A DNA stretch of 64,000 bases, from the NCBI RefSeq assembly GCF_000005505.3, contig NC_016134.3, positions 10,584,624 to 10,648,623 on the forward strand, read 5' to 3'. The notes below the pieces were generated by a model. The model was not told the origin of the DNA, ran no database searches, and was given only the letters and a program-made list of their open reading frames with translations. Shown here one piece after another: positions 31,199-42,319 of the stretch (position 1 is the first letter of the stretch; each line of letters begins with the position of its first letter). This stretch comes from Brachypodium distachyon. Its lineage: Eukaryota > Streptophyta > Magnoliopsida > Poales > Poaceae. Position numbers and translations under genes: made by a program.

Positions 31199-33351
31199 CG
31201 TGATCGACTTCTAGCCGATCGTGTCGAAGAAGTGACAGAGCTTCATGACCGTCTCTCTCACCCATGGCTCCATGCAGCCTCTTATTGCAACCGAAAGTAA
31301 CCGCGTGAGAATCACATGGCAGTCATGAGACTTCATGCCAACCAGCTTGTGGCTCTTCATGTCAACGAGTTTCTTGATGCTGGATGAGTAGTTCGATGGA
31401 ACTTTGATGCCATGGAGACACTCACACATTCTATGCAGCTTGGCTTTGCTCAGACTGTAACATGCAGGCTTGCATCGCGTATATATCGTGCGTTCACCAT
31501 TCTTGTTTTCCTGCGGTGCCTCTTCCTTTATCAGCCACGGCTTCTCCCTTTTCCCCATCCACTGCAGGTCCTTCCGTGTTTTTGGTCCATCTTTTCACTT
31601 GTCCATGTGGTGCATCATCAAGCCCAACAGGCTGTCGCACACGTTCTTCTCGACATGCATGACGTCTATGGTGTGACGGCTCTGTAAGAACCTCCAGTAA
31701 GGCAGGTCCTAGAACACGCACCTCCTCTTGTACGTAATTAGGGCCGCCATCTGGACCAGCAGCCGGCTGTGCTTTCCCGGCCACGACTTCGAGGTCCCTG
31801 AAATTTCGTATACTTCCTGTCCAGTCAGTTCCCTCGGTTTGTGCCACCTCTCTGCCCTCCCGTTGAAGTTTTTCTTATCATTCCTTCACGGCTCCTTCAT
31901 CTCCAGCCACTTACGGTGTCCCATGTACACAATCTTTTTTGATTCTGGCAGGAACAACCCTTCTGTCTCGTCCCTGCACTTTGTACACGCTTTGTACCCA
32001 TGTGTTGACTGGCACGATGAATTCCCGTTCGCCGGGTAGTCATGCACACATGTCAGGAGAGCTGCTCGAAGGGTGAACTTCTCCCAAAGCTCCTTGAGCT
32101 CATCCTTCAGCAGCTCCAGATACATGTTCGAATCAGCTCCAGGTTGCTTAGGGCCTTGTATGAGCATTGATAGGTGGATGTACTTCCTCTTCATGACAAG
32201 CCACGGGGGGAGGTTGTATATGAACAGGATCACCGGCCATGTGCTGTGTTTGCTGCTCAAGTTTCCGAACGGATTGATCCCGCCGTACTCATCCCGAACC
32301 TGATGTTCCTGGGCTCTGCGCCGAACTCGGGGACTTCGTCATCCAGAGTCCAGAGTCCTCCATTGAGCCACATCTATGGGGTGTCTGAGGACTCCATCAT
32401 CGTTGCAGTACACGCCCTCAGGATCGATATCCACCTGAGTCGCGTCGTGGTAGATGAACCACCTGGCCCCCTTCTCATTCTGGAACCAACGCTCCAGCCT
32501 GGTGCCACACGGGAGATACCAGACCGTCTTTGCCGCCGGACCACGCTTCACTTCTTCCTTCTCGCCGCCGTCAGGATTGGGGTCTTTCTTCCTGTATCGG
32601 GATGTTTTGCATACTGGACAGCTGTGCATGTCTTTGTAGTCGCCCTTATATATGATGCAGTCCAGCGGACAAGCATGGTATCTGATGACCTCTAACCCGA
32701 GGGGGCATGTAACTTTCTTCGCCTCGTGCGTGCTCTTAGGCAACTTGTTGCCCGGAGGAAGTACCGTACGTAGGTAACTCAGAATCTTCATGAATCCCGA
32801 GTCCACGATGTTGTATTTTGTCTTTATACGCAAAAGCTCGAGCGTTACTTCTAGCACACTGTTATCCACGCCGGCATTTTCATATACAGCGTCTCGGCAT
32901 CCTCCCTCAACTTCTCGAACTTACAGGACACTCTCTCATCCTCGGGGTCATCCAACTGATGCTGCAGATGTTGATCGTCCAGCATTTCAACCATCCTACC
33001 GGTTGGAACGTCCTGTGGATCCTCGCCACAGTATGCTTCTTCACAAGGCTGGTCGTCAGACTCCATGTTTTCCATCTCAATGCCGTCATTGACTCCAATG
33101 CCATCCTCCCCGTGAGAATTCCACCGTGAATAACCAGGCACAAATCCCCGCATGAGCAAGTGCATCTCGACATCCTTTGGCTTGTACAGCTTGCTGTTCT
33201 GACATCTCACACAGGGACAACACATCTTATCACCTCCCTTTCTATGCATATCTTCCACGCCGGCATCGACAAAAGTCTTCAGCCGCTCTATCCACTCAAC
33301 AAATAACCTGTCCTCGTACATCCAAGCACGGCCCATCGAGCTACAACACAA
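31191..33351 (-). pseudogene. CACTA1 tnp2 transposase, C-terminally deleted
   Basis: The N-terminal transposase-associated domain (33351-32851) shows FVEWIERLKTFVDAGVE, CPCVRCQN and HLLMRGFVPGYS. The tnp2 core follows in broken frames: FMKILSYLRTVLPPGNKLP, HACPLDCIIYKGDY and CPVCKTSRY (32869-32339), then ILFIYNLPPWLVMKRKY and CTKCRDETEGLFLP (32260-31886), then CLHGIKVPSNYS and CMEPWVRETVMKLCHFFDTIG (31558-31211). These are hallmarks of the transposase of CACTA elements, which cuts the element ends. Frameshifts fall near 32850, 32345, 32295 and 31860-31560. The gene stops at about 31190, just after FFDTIG, where CACTA2 continues with its DUF4218 part. The CACTA1 copy cannot make an active enzyme. 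Confidence 0.82.
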
Positions 33352-34243
33352 TTAAAAAAAATAAACGAATCAGCTTGATTGACAAAAAGGGAAATTTTCG
33401 GCATGACCTTTGCTAAAAATTAGCATTTTGCACTTCGAAATTCGATGCCTGCATCAAAACAAATTACCCCCACCCACAAGAAAACCACCCACATTGGCAC
33501 GACGGCCGGTATCACATCACATAAGAAATACACGGCACGAAGGCCAGTGTCAACACACATTTAATATGCTTGGAACATGCACGTACACCGGTCCCGAGGT
33601 TAAGCTTAACCCTAGGACTAATCCCCAGGGGCTAAGCCCCCCCATAAGCAGCAGCGGCCATGGACTCCAAAGAGAGAGAGCTAGAGAGAGAGAGAGAGCT
33701 CATGGGAGCAAAATTTAAGCCATAGAGAGGGCAATTCGGGGGGGAGGGCAGAGCTATGCTGCGGGGGAGCCACGGATAGAGCGGGGGCAGACCGGGGGAG
33801 CCGCTATAGAGAGATCGGGGCCAAATTTCCAGCCGGCGGCCACGGCGCCATTAATGGCGATTTTGCCAAATTGGAGAAGAATAGGAGGAGGAGGAAGAAG
33901 GGATAGGAAGAGGGAGGATAAGCGGGGGAGAGCTACCAGCCGTCCGCCGCCATCAATTTTGGCAAGGCTTCACCGGCGCCAGTGAGGAGAGAGCCGCAGC
34001 TGGTCCAGACAGACGCGCGAGCTCGACCAGCTGGGGCTCGCACACAGTAGTTATATATAGGAAGGTCACCAGTGGTGGGTGTAAGGATAAACCGCCACTG
34101 GTGACCTCCAGTGGCGGGCGGAAAAATAAACCGCCACCGGTGGCACTGGTGGATGCCTCGAGAGGCCTCCAGTGGCGGTGTGTTTTTTGGTCCGTTTTAA
34201 CCGCCACTGGAGGGGGATCACGGATGGGGTTTCTGTAGTAGTG
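33352..34243 (-). other. CACTA1 tnp2 5' region and right terminus
   Basis: Untranslated region with a GA microsatellite (33671-33700) and purine-rich stretches. Then come subterminal repeats (34065-34215) and the terminal CACTACTACAGAAACCCC on the minus strand. A TATATATAGG string on the plus strand near 34055 lies in the right place to be the tnp2 promoter only if read in reverse; I make no claim. Confidence 0.5.
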
Positions 34244-34246
34244 AAA

Positions 34247-34500
34247 ATAAACTACGAACTTATGAAGAATGCGCTCCCCGCGCGCTCCAGCTAACTGTCT
34301 CACTCCAGAACTTACTCAGGTCGAGGGTAATCTTGTCTTTGGACGGCGTCATGAGTTGCCTGGAGGCCATCTGGACGATGTCATCCAGCTCGCCGGTGCA
34401 GCTCGAGCCCACACCTGCCTTGCCGTAGTAGGAGGATTGGCCCTCAAACTTTACAATGTTCTGGAGCTTCTCCCGATCAGCACTGCCCTTTGGCAGCACA
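34247..34500 (-). pseudogene. Unidentified GC-rich coding fragment
   Basis: Minus-strand frame with strong coding character: SADREKLQNIVKFEGQSSYY, GKAGVGSSCTGELDDIVQMA and KDKITLDLSKFW. It is open from 34520 to 34260 with no stop in that frame. I do not recognise the family. It sits between the right end of CACTA1 and a Copia remnant on the other strand, so it is a broken piece of a host gene. Confidence 0.35.
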
Positions 34501-35225
34501 TTTCGGGTTGTCAATGCCAAGTAAAGAACATTGGAGGACAGTACAATGGATCCTCAGGTACCTTCGTGGCACACGCAAATATGGTTTGATGTTTGATCAG
34601 CGGGTAGAAAATCTGGGACAAGTTGTTGGTTATTCAAATTCTGATTATGCTGCAGATAGTGATGAGAAACGATGCCTCAGTGGTTATGTATTTCAACTTT
34701 TGGGTCTTGTGTTAGCTGGAGGGCAACTTCCAGGCTACAGTTGCATTATCAACCACAGAAGCTGAGTTCATATCTTTAACAGAGGCAGTGAAAGAAACTA
34801 TTTGGATGCATGGTTTTCTTGGTGATTTTATTGAGCAGGTTGATCGTGTTGTGTTTTGTGACAGTCAAAGCGCGATCCACCCTACAAAAGATGAGAAGTT
34901 TCATGAGAGAACCAAGCATATTGAAGTGCGCAACTTCTTCATTAGACTCCATGTGAGAAATAAGACTTTGTATGTTGAGAAGATTGGCACAAAGATAATC
35001 CAGTAGATATGGTTAACCAAGGTTGTTTGAAAAGCCAAGGTTGAGCATTGCTTGAATTTGGTCGGTGCTTGTGCAGGCCCGAGCTTGCTCCCATGAGGAG
35101 CATTGGATGAGTTTGTTACCATTTGGTATTTTGCACTTGGAGATGAAGAAATTTGAAATTTGAATCTTTTGACATAAAGCTTGGTTTGTTTGTTCTATGG
35201 TTCAATTATTGTTGAGGTGGAGAAT
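34500..35225 (+). pseudogene. Copia C2 RNase H/3' end remnant
   Basis: Reads EHWRTVQWILRYLRGTRKYG, GYSNSDYAADSDEKRCLSGY, then in another frame TEAEFISLTEAVKETIWM, CDSQSAIH and RTKHIEVRNFFIR: the C-terminal RT/RNase H part of a Ty1/copia polyprotein. Frameshifts near 34700 and 34990. RT and everything upstream is missing. It is followed by a short 3' untranslated region and a purine tract (GTTGAGGTGGAGAAT, about 35211-35225). Confidence 0.8.
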
Positions 35226-35946
35226 TGTGATTAGCAACTCCTAATTTCACCATTTGAGAGCCATTTTGGCTTGTTAATCATGCAAAACAATGTTTAGGCT
35301 TGTGGTAGGCTAAAGTAGTACTTGTTTGCACATGTTAGGAAGCTAAGGGAGCTGAATGCAAAGATTTCTTTATAGCGTCCTTCCCTTGCTCGAAAATAGA
35401 CAGGAAGTTCGCTATCTTGTTGTTCTTTAGAGTTCTAGGGTTAGGGGTGAGAGGAGAGGCATTTGATCTACCAAATCCACCTAAATTTGTGAGAGATTGT
35501 TGGATATTTGGATCCTTCTCATTCTTGTTGGCTTCCACCTTATACTCTTCATCTCCATAGTGAAGTCTTTGCTCGCCGTCATCCGTGATTTTTCCACGTA
35601 AATCTCTGTGTCTCCCCTTCATTTGGTGTTTCTCTTGCTATATATGTGGTTGGTCATCATCTATACTATTAGCATTTATTGCTCAAGTTTGGTGATATTT
35701 AGTTGAATTGACACTTGAGGCAAGCCATACTTGTGTTCTTTATTATATTGATGATTCTATTAAGGTATTGATGTTATATTAAGCTATCATTGCAGCTTTT
35801 AATCTTGTGTGCAGGTTTGAGAACTCGGTGTCTGCAGATTTGATATACCTGTTCAGATTTGTTCTACGCACGCAAGGTGTTTGTTAAAATGCTTGTGAGG
35901 AGCAGCTTGCTGCTTCGAAGTCTTCAGCTGCCCCTCTGTGCTCACA
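35226..35946 (+). repeat. LTR of Copia C2
   Basis: Runs TGTGATTAGCAACTCC to GTGCTCACA, 721 bp, bounded on the left by a purine tract and on the right by a tRNA primer site. It therefore joins an element 3' end to an element 5' start. No second copy of this LTR was seen in the window. Confidence 0.7.
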
Positions 35947-35949
35947 ATT

Positions 35950-36090
35950 TGGTATTAGAGCCTCTGTGATATCAAAGACATTTGTTTGTTTTTTGTTTGT
36001 GTGGTAATGCTAACTTTGGAAGTGAGCAAGTTCGATGGGAACGATGACTTTCGGTTACGGCAAAAATCAGGAAGCGTCCTTGGTAAGCAG
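35950..36090 (+). other. Primer site and gag start after the C2 LTR
   Basis: TGGTATTAGAGC (35950-35961) is one base off the initiator-Met tRNA site TGGTATCAGAGC. A leader and a gag-like start follow, containing VSKFDGNDDF (about 36020-36050). Continuity is lost at about 36060, where AAAAATCAGGAAGC begins a short direct repeat (36060-36130, again at 36176-36250). Confidence 0.6.
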
Positions 36091-36585
36091 AACTTTTCTT
36101 GGTGTTCTAGTCAATGTCCACCGACCTTTAGTAGTGTGGAGATTCAGGGGCTTCCTATATTGTAATACTACTCACAAAAATCAGGAAGCATCCGTGCACC
36201 GGTACATGCAAGCAGAACTTTTCTTAATGTTTTAATCAATTTCCACCGACCTCTGTATCAAGGATCAAAGGCCCTTCTCGCATCTAAATGCAAATCAAAC
36301 TGAGATGGTCGATTGGAAATAGATTTCGGATGGTTGTGCATCCGTAATTCAACCAAAACAATGGGACAAAAAGTTTGACCATAACTTTCTCCCCCAAATC
36401 TCTTGATCTCTTCACAAGGGCCACATGAAGAAATTACTCATGTGATCAATTAGTGGCCTAGATAAAGAAATTGGCGCACTTAATGATTACATAAACGCTC
36501 AGCGTGTGTTTTGAATGTGAAAATACATCTGAAACAATTTAAATTTCAAAAATCATGTAGACGAATCTTTGGCTGCTAACAATAG
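36091..36585. other. Unclassified spacer with a short direct repeat
   Basis: Holds the second copy of the AAAATCAGGAAGC ... CACCGACCT repeat. Otherwise AT-rich, with no gene seen. Confidence 0.4.
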
Positions 36586-38882
36586 GAGCTTTTTTACGGT
36601 ACCCTGGTACTCCACCAGAGAATATTTGAGTACCAATCAAATCTGGCCCTTCATTTAGCAGGTCTATTTTAGTCTTTCTGTCTTATTAACCAAATATGAT
36701 ATTTATTTTTTATCCGTAATCGACTGCCGTCGTCATCCATGTTTTTCTCACATGATAAATCCTCGTCCATGGAGCGGCCGCCGGCTCCTCCCGATCACCC
36801 AAATGCGCCACCGCGTGCAGGAGTATGAGATAAAGACCAATTAAATTATGGGTTGTCGTTCTCCTGTAACTTCATATCTTGCCGATTTTAGATCTAAGAA
36901 AATTAACAGACTAATTTTGGAAGAACTAATTCAAGAACACATGAAACTGGCCGTCATACATCATGGGCATCCATGAGATGATGAGACTTCAGATTTTTTT
37001 TAATCACGAACGGACAAATACTAGATTCACGTATGCGTGAATCAATTCGATCTGGAAGTGGAGTGCTTCGTTATGCGGTCATTGGCCCCTTTAGATTACG
37101 ATTTTAGCCCATGGTACTTCCTAATTTTTTACCACAGTATTCCTTGTGTGCTGGAATACCATTTAAACGGTTCGTATTTATTCCGGGAGGGCCGCCACCC
37201 TCCATCTTCTTCTCATGGGAAACGTGCTGCCGACGAGGATGGTGACGTCGGGGCTCTTTGCTGCTCGGTCTCATGTGCGGTGCGCCCAGATGATGCTGCC
37301 GCCGGCCTCCTCCTCGTGGAGGCGTCCTCCAAGGTGCGCAGGTCCTTGCGCTCGCCGCCGCGCGCGGTTCCTTTTCGGCGCCTCCATCCCTCCCCGCGCA
37401 GCCCCCAAGCTCCTCCCGCCGCTCAACCCCACCTCCGGCGGTCCGCGGGCTTCATGGCCCAGATCCGCGAGGCTCCGGTCGACGGACGGGCGGGATCCGG
37501 GTGCGGGCTCCCCTGCGCGCCCTGCCGCTCCTTCCATGGCCGCCATGCGCCTCTTCCGTCTCGCCTCCGCCTTCTACAACGCCGATATCACCCCCCTCCC
37601 AATCTGCCTCAAGCCATGGTGGCGGCCACTTGGGGGATTGCGGGGTGGCTCGGCAGAGGAGCAGCGCGGAGGGACCCCCCTCCTCGTCGGGCTACGTCAG
37701 GCAGCCGGATTCACCTCAACGGCTCTTCCCCGCTCCATGGCGTCTGCCTGCAGAAGTGCCCAAATCTGGCCGGGTCGAGGCCGGGATCTCGCTGTCCCGA
37801 TGTTGCTGCTCTGTAGCTGCCGTGCTTCCTCGTGCGTCAGGAGGCCCTCCTTGCCGTTCGACGCCGGCTAGGACGCAAGGTGGCGCCCTCCCCTCGCGCG
37901 CTGCCCCGGCAGCCCCGTCTCCCCAAATCAGTCGCGGGCGCGGCTCGCAAGGCGTCGCTCTTCTCAGTTCTCAGTGATGCCAGGTATGGACGTTTGGCTC
38001 AGATCCAGCCCGCCTCGAATGCTATGGTGTTCGGTTCTGCCGATCCAGGTGGGTTGGTTCAGGAGAAATCCTTCCTTTGACCTCGTGTCAATGGCAGCCA
38101 CGGCTGCTAGCGTCACTTCCTCAATGGCTCCCGGTCAAGCACTCCAGGTGGAGGCTATCCCTTTGCAATGGTTGATATTTGGTCCGCTAGTTTCGTGTTC
38201 TCGGTGAAGTCTCGGTTGTCCGCTGCCCTTCGTCAGCATAGTATGCTCTCTCGCTTTGCGGTCCTCGGGGTTGTACGATGGCTCTTGAGCTCGCAGTCAA
38301 GGTTCGTGTTTGTGATCTAGACTCGGTGTCGCGGCGCCCTTCGCTTGCTGGTGTTGGATAAACTCGCAGCGGGGCATATTCAGTCGGCAAGATTGATGTT
38401 TGCACAGTACTCTCGGTGTGTGATGCTCTTCGACTAGATGCACTGATAGCAACACTCGTTGATTTGCTGGTGCTCGGATCCCCTCGGCCATCGACAACGT
38501 GGGTGGAGATTGGGCGACTGGTGTTTGACTCGGCGGTGGTTTGCCCTTCGACGATGTCGGAGACACTCCTCTCGTACTTGCTAGAGATCGTTTCTACGGT
38601 GGTAGTTCTCTGTTTCTATTCTGTTCGATTAGGTTTTCTGTTTAGGCGCTACAGTTAAGTTGTTTCTCTGAAATGCTACTCGCATGCTTGTGGCAATGCT
38701 ACCTATGTGGACTTTTAGATTGAGATGCATTGCTTAAAAGATTTTTTAGCCGCCGGCTTGTGGCGTGGTTATCTTTCCCTCCTTTTGTAATCATAACTCT
38801 TGAAGTGATATATTGGTGGGGATACTCTCCCCCCTTTGATTGCCTCAAAAAAAAATTATTCCGGGGTACCATAAAAGAGCTC
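36586..38882. mobile_element. Putative DNA element with 22-bp inverted ends
   Basis: Left end GAGCTTTTTTACGGTACCCTGG (36586-36607). Right end, reversed, GAGCTCTTTTATGGTACCCCGG (38861-38882). Nineteen of 22 bases agree. ATAG flanks both sides. Inside is a GC-rich stretch (37190-38000) with coding-like composition but no recognised product, then a 3' UTR-like tail ending in A9 (38848-38856). No transposase is seen, so if real it is a non-autonomous element that captured or received other sequence. A related end (TCTTTTACGGTACC) occurs at about 39333. Confidence 0.45.
37190..38856 (+). pseudogene. Retroposed transcript-like insert with A-run
   Basis: GC-rich start (ATGs at 37215 and 37501 open overlapping frames of 158-218 residues rich in Pro, Arg and Ser), then T-rich sequence like a 3' UTR, ending GATTGCCTC and A9 at 38848-38856. 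Polarity and A-run suggest a reverse-transcribed RNA or the 3' end of a LINE. No protein family is recognised, and no target repeat was found. Confidence 0.3.
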
Positions 38883-38939
38883 ATAGATTAATAGCAATTT
38901 GAAAACCACGCAAGATTTGAAAAATTAAGGAGCAAACAA

Positions 38940-39329
38940 GATGATAGAAAATGATGCAAAGAGAACACGGGTTGTCACCTATGGAACCACACATATTCTA
39001 TAATTATTCTGTTGATTGTGTTATATATGTCATGAGTTTGTGTCTTTTACATTCATACCAGAAAATTGGAGTAGTGATCATCTTATGATGTAAGACTTAT
39101 GAATGTTTCAAACATTTTTTCTAGGGAACCATGCAAATGTTTTAGACATAGTGTAAAGTTAGCAGGCGGCACTAATAAAAGGTGGACATACTAGCAACTA
39201 AAATTCTACTGATATGAATGCGAGCAGCCAGGGGTGACTCCTCTTAACTAAAATTCAACTGATACCAATGAAGTCCACCAATTTGTGGCTTCGGCACATC
39301 CTGTCAAAGTCACTAAACCCTCTCTGTAG
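38940..39329 (-). repeat. Dispersed intron-like repeat, inverted copy vi
   Basis: Reverse complement of 910-1290 (markers TTTACATTCATACCAGAAAA, ATGTTTCAAACAT, GGGAACCATGCAAATG). It breaks off at about 39329 where TCTTTTACGGTACC starts. Confidence 0.7.
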
Positions 39330-39748
39330 AGGTCTTTTACGGTACCTTTAAATCGTTGTGGGCCATCATTTTATTAGATCTGATGGCATGTATTAATTTG
39401 TACTAGTGATAAAAGCAAGAGTATCAAAACAGAGTAGAGGTCAGTTCTCAGTTGAAGGGCAAATTTGTCCCGAAAGAACGAAAGAAAAACTCCCGCAGGA
39501 AATTTCGCCCCAGGACCATACGGCCAAGCCGCCCGGTGTCCTTCTCGTCCTCTCGTTGCTCGAAACGCGGAACGTCCGTCGTTCTAGGCGGAATTGAAAC
39601 TCGGAGACTCGGGTCTCCATCCCTTCCCGACACAGGTCCGTAGCTAGCTAGCGACTCCCCCCCCCCCTTTCTTCAGACCCCTCCTCTCTCCGAAATTCCA
39701 CCCTCTTTGCATCCCCTGCGCCCTCCCTTCCGACCTACGGCTGAGCGG
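39330..39748 (+). promoter_or_regulatory. Promoter/5'UTR-like region before Copia C3
   Basis: Ends with a CT-rich stretch (39650-39735) of the kind seen in grass 5' UTRs, leading to ATGGCG in good context at 39749. No Copia gag, protease or integrase precedes it. Confidence 0.35.
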
Positions 39749-41948
39749 ATGGCGACGGGTGACATTTTTTTCACCCAGGAGCTGGCGTCAGGGGCAGGGA
39801 CGGAAATGTACATCACGAGCTCTAGCTCTGGCTCTGGTTTTGGCCAGTTATTCCAGCAAGCTGGCGGTGCTCAGGTAGGAGTACATTATGATAACCAGGT
39901 TGCTGCAGGTCATGGTGATGGTGATGAAGGACATCAGCATGAGGTGAATCGGGAGGAGCCCCGAACTCCTTTGGGTCACAGAGGAGGAGGTGGCAACTTC
40001 GGGCCGCAGTTTACCTCGACACGAAGCATCTCTGCCGCGGCAGAGAAATATTCTACCGCGGCAGACAGGCAAGATGCAGAGGACCAGCAAAGCAGTGAAG
40101 CTGCCACTGCAGAACAAACAGAAGAGGAAGAGAACCAGCGAAGCAGTGCTGCGGCCGTGAATTCTTCTGCCGCGGCAGGAAACTCTGTCACCGCGGCAGG
40201 ACAGACAGAGGAAGTACAGTCAGCTTCGGGGGAAGGTTCAGGGCGAGCTACCACGCCTGAGGTGTCGATACGTACGCGTACACGTCGTACGACTCCAGTA
40301 AAGCTTCGCCTGCTGTCTGAATTGTATCTGCCTCCGAAGAAAATAATCAGGAAACCGAAGCTGGCTAAAACAACAGGTGCAACAAGATCCAAGTGCCTAC
40401 TAAGTGTTGAGGAACCAGCAACGTTTGAGGAAGCAAATGAGGAGGAAAGTTGGCGTGTGGCAATGAAAGAAGAGCTGGATTCGATTGTAGACAACATGAC
40501 ATGGAGTCTTGTTGACCTGCCCCATGGTCAGAAAGCAATTGGCCTAAAGTGGGTATACAAAATCAAGAAAGATGCCGATGGTGAAGTCGTAAAGCACAAG
40601 GCCAGATTAGTGGCTAAAGGATATGTTCAAGAGCAAGGTGTAGACTTTGAGGAAGTGTTGGCTCCGGTGGCAAGGATGGAATCAGTGAGGCTTTTGATAG
40701 CTCTTGCAGCTCCGAATATGTGGAAATTGCATCACATGGACGTGAAATCTGCTTTTCTGAATGGAGAGTTAGAAGAGGAAGTATATGTGAAGCAATCTCC
40801 TGGTTTATCGAGGAAGGGGAAGAACACAGAGTGTTTAAACTACACAAAGCATTATATGGCTTGCGACAGGCACCTCGGGCATGGAACATCAAGTTGGACC
40901 GAACCTTGATGTCCCTTGGTTTTGAGAAAAGTCCTCTAGAACATGCAATGTATAAACGAGGAGTTGGAGACAGCCTTCTACTAGTTGGCATCTACGTAGA
41001 TGATATGTTGATAACAGGAGCACATGAAAAGGAGATTGCAAAATTCAAACTTCAGATGAAAGATTTGTTCAAGATGAGTGATCTAGGGCTGTTGACCTAC
41101 TATCTGGGTATTGAGATACATCAACAACCTGCTGGAATTTCACTTTGTCAAGAAGCACATGCAAAGAAAATTCTGAAGACTTGTGGTATGGATGATTAAT
41201 TGCAATCCAACTCATGTTCCCATGGAGCCTCGGTTCAAATTAAGTAAGAAGAGTGAGGCACCGTTGGTTGATGCCACGGAATATAGAAGCATTGTGGGTA
41301 GTCTTCGGTACCTAGTAAACACGAGGCCTGACCTAGCATATTCGGTTGGGATAGTAAGTCGGTACATGGAAGCGCCTACTGAACATTATGCTTCTGTAAA
41401 GAAAATACTCGGGTACATAAAAGGAACAACTAATTTTGGTTGTATGTACAGGAAGAAAGAAGGGGTGGCCAAGCTACATATATGGCTACAGTGACAGTGA
41501 TATGGCAGGAGATGTGGATGACCGTAAAAGTACTTCGGGCGTTGCATATTTTCTGCGAAATAGCATGATCACATGGTTGTCACAAAAGCAAAAGGTGGTA
41601 GCATTATCATCTTGTGAGGCTGAGTATATAGCAGCGGCAACAGCAGCATGTCAAGGAGTTTGGTTGGCACGGCTCCTAGCAGATGTCATGAATCAAGAAG
41701 CAGAACAAGTGGTGCTATATGTTGACAACAAGTCTACGATATCATTGAGTAAAAATCCAATACACCATGACAGAAGTAAACATATTGATACTCGGTATCA
41801 TTATCTGCGAGAATGTGTGGAGGAAGGGAAGGTGGACATCAACTATATTTGCACCGATGACCAGCTTGCGGATATCTTGACGAAGTCACTGGGAAAACAG
41901 AAGTTCGTTGAGATGCGAGGAAGAATAGGTGTTCAAGTGGTCAAATGA
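39749..41948 (+). pseudogene. Copia C3 RT-RNase H, gag-to-integrase part missing
   Basis: The frame from 39749 (an in-frame ATG also at 39707) has a low-complexity N-terminal part with Ser/Gly and Ala-rich repeats, then the Copia linker and RT. Motifs are [53 protein letters not shown], then after a frameshift near 40800 [21 protein letters not shown] and TYYLGIEI. After another shift near 41190 come YRSIVGSLRYL and, near 41465, RNase H with SDSDMAGDVDDRKSTSG, SSCEAEYIAA and YVDNKST. It ends TAA/TGA after GVQVVK. It lacks gag, protease and integrase. The N-terminus may come from a captured host first exon or from the integrase-RT linker. Confidence 0.75.
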
Positions 41949-41968
41949 GCACATCGTGCTTAGGGGGG

Positions 41969-42319
41969 TGAATATTAGGTAAGCACGTGGTGTTTGGAAA
42001 TTCCAGTCCGAATAGAAATTGTATCCGACTAGAATTAGAATCCATCTCCTAGTAGGTTTGCTCTAGTATTGCACCTATATATATATGTACTCGTTACCTG
42101 TACCTATAACCCCAGAAAAAATCAGAAATAAAGAGAACAGGCTCGACACGGGCCTGTAGCAATCTCCAAACAAATCGATTCCTCTCGTGCGTGTGATTAG
42201 TGAAGCTAGCTGCTTGATTGATTGCTGCTAGCGTTGCTGTACGTGTGCGTCTCGCCGGATTCCATCGGATCGTCGGAAAGTACTCGACGTGTTCCCGATC
42301 TCTGCGATCTGAACCAACA
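41969..42319 (+). repeat. Probable LTR of Copia C3
   Basis: Begins TGAATATTAGG directly after the purine run AGGGGGG (41962-41968) and ends GAACCAACA at 42319. It contains TATATATATG and a poly-A-signal-like AATAAAG. It is followed by TTGGGTATAGGGTC, a possible decayed primer site. No second copy is present upstream of 39749. Confidence 0.55.

Larger units (their letters stand above)
28035..34243 (-). mobile_element. CACTA (En/Spm) element CACTA1
   Basis: Left end CACTACTCCAGAAAACCCC, right end GGGTTTCTGTAGTAGTG: 13-14 bp inverted ends with one mismatch. The 3-bp target repeat is AAA on both sides (28032-28034, 34244-34246). Subterminal CCAGTGGCGG repeats lie at 28050-28345 and 34065-34215. 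Two gene regions lie on the minus strand: a TnpA/C48-type gene (28552-31198) and a tnp2 transposase (31191-33351). Against CACTA2 it lacks the middle of the first gene and the C-terminal third of tnp2, so it is an internally deleted copy. Ends and TSD are intact, so it could in principle be moved in trans. Confidence 0.92.

Noticed and set aside
30900..31214. Gly/Val-rich plus-strand frame
   Set aside because: Opposite strand of exon 1 of the CACTA1 TnpA-like gene, which ends at a consensus GTAAGT donor.
33671..33700. GA-rich tract as a regulatory GAGA element
   Set aside because: A simple microsatellite within CACTA1; no further support for function.
37037..37977. Overlapping plus-strand frames of 158-259 residues as a host gene
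   Set aside because: Several frames are open at once because of high GC; no motif or conserved domain seen. Kept only as a transcript-like insert.
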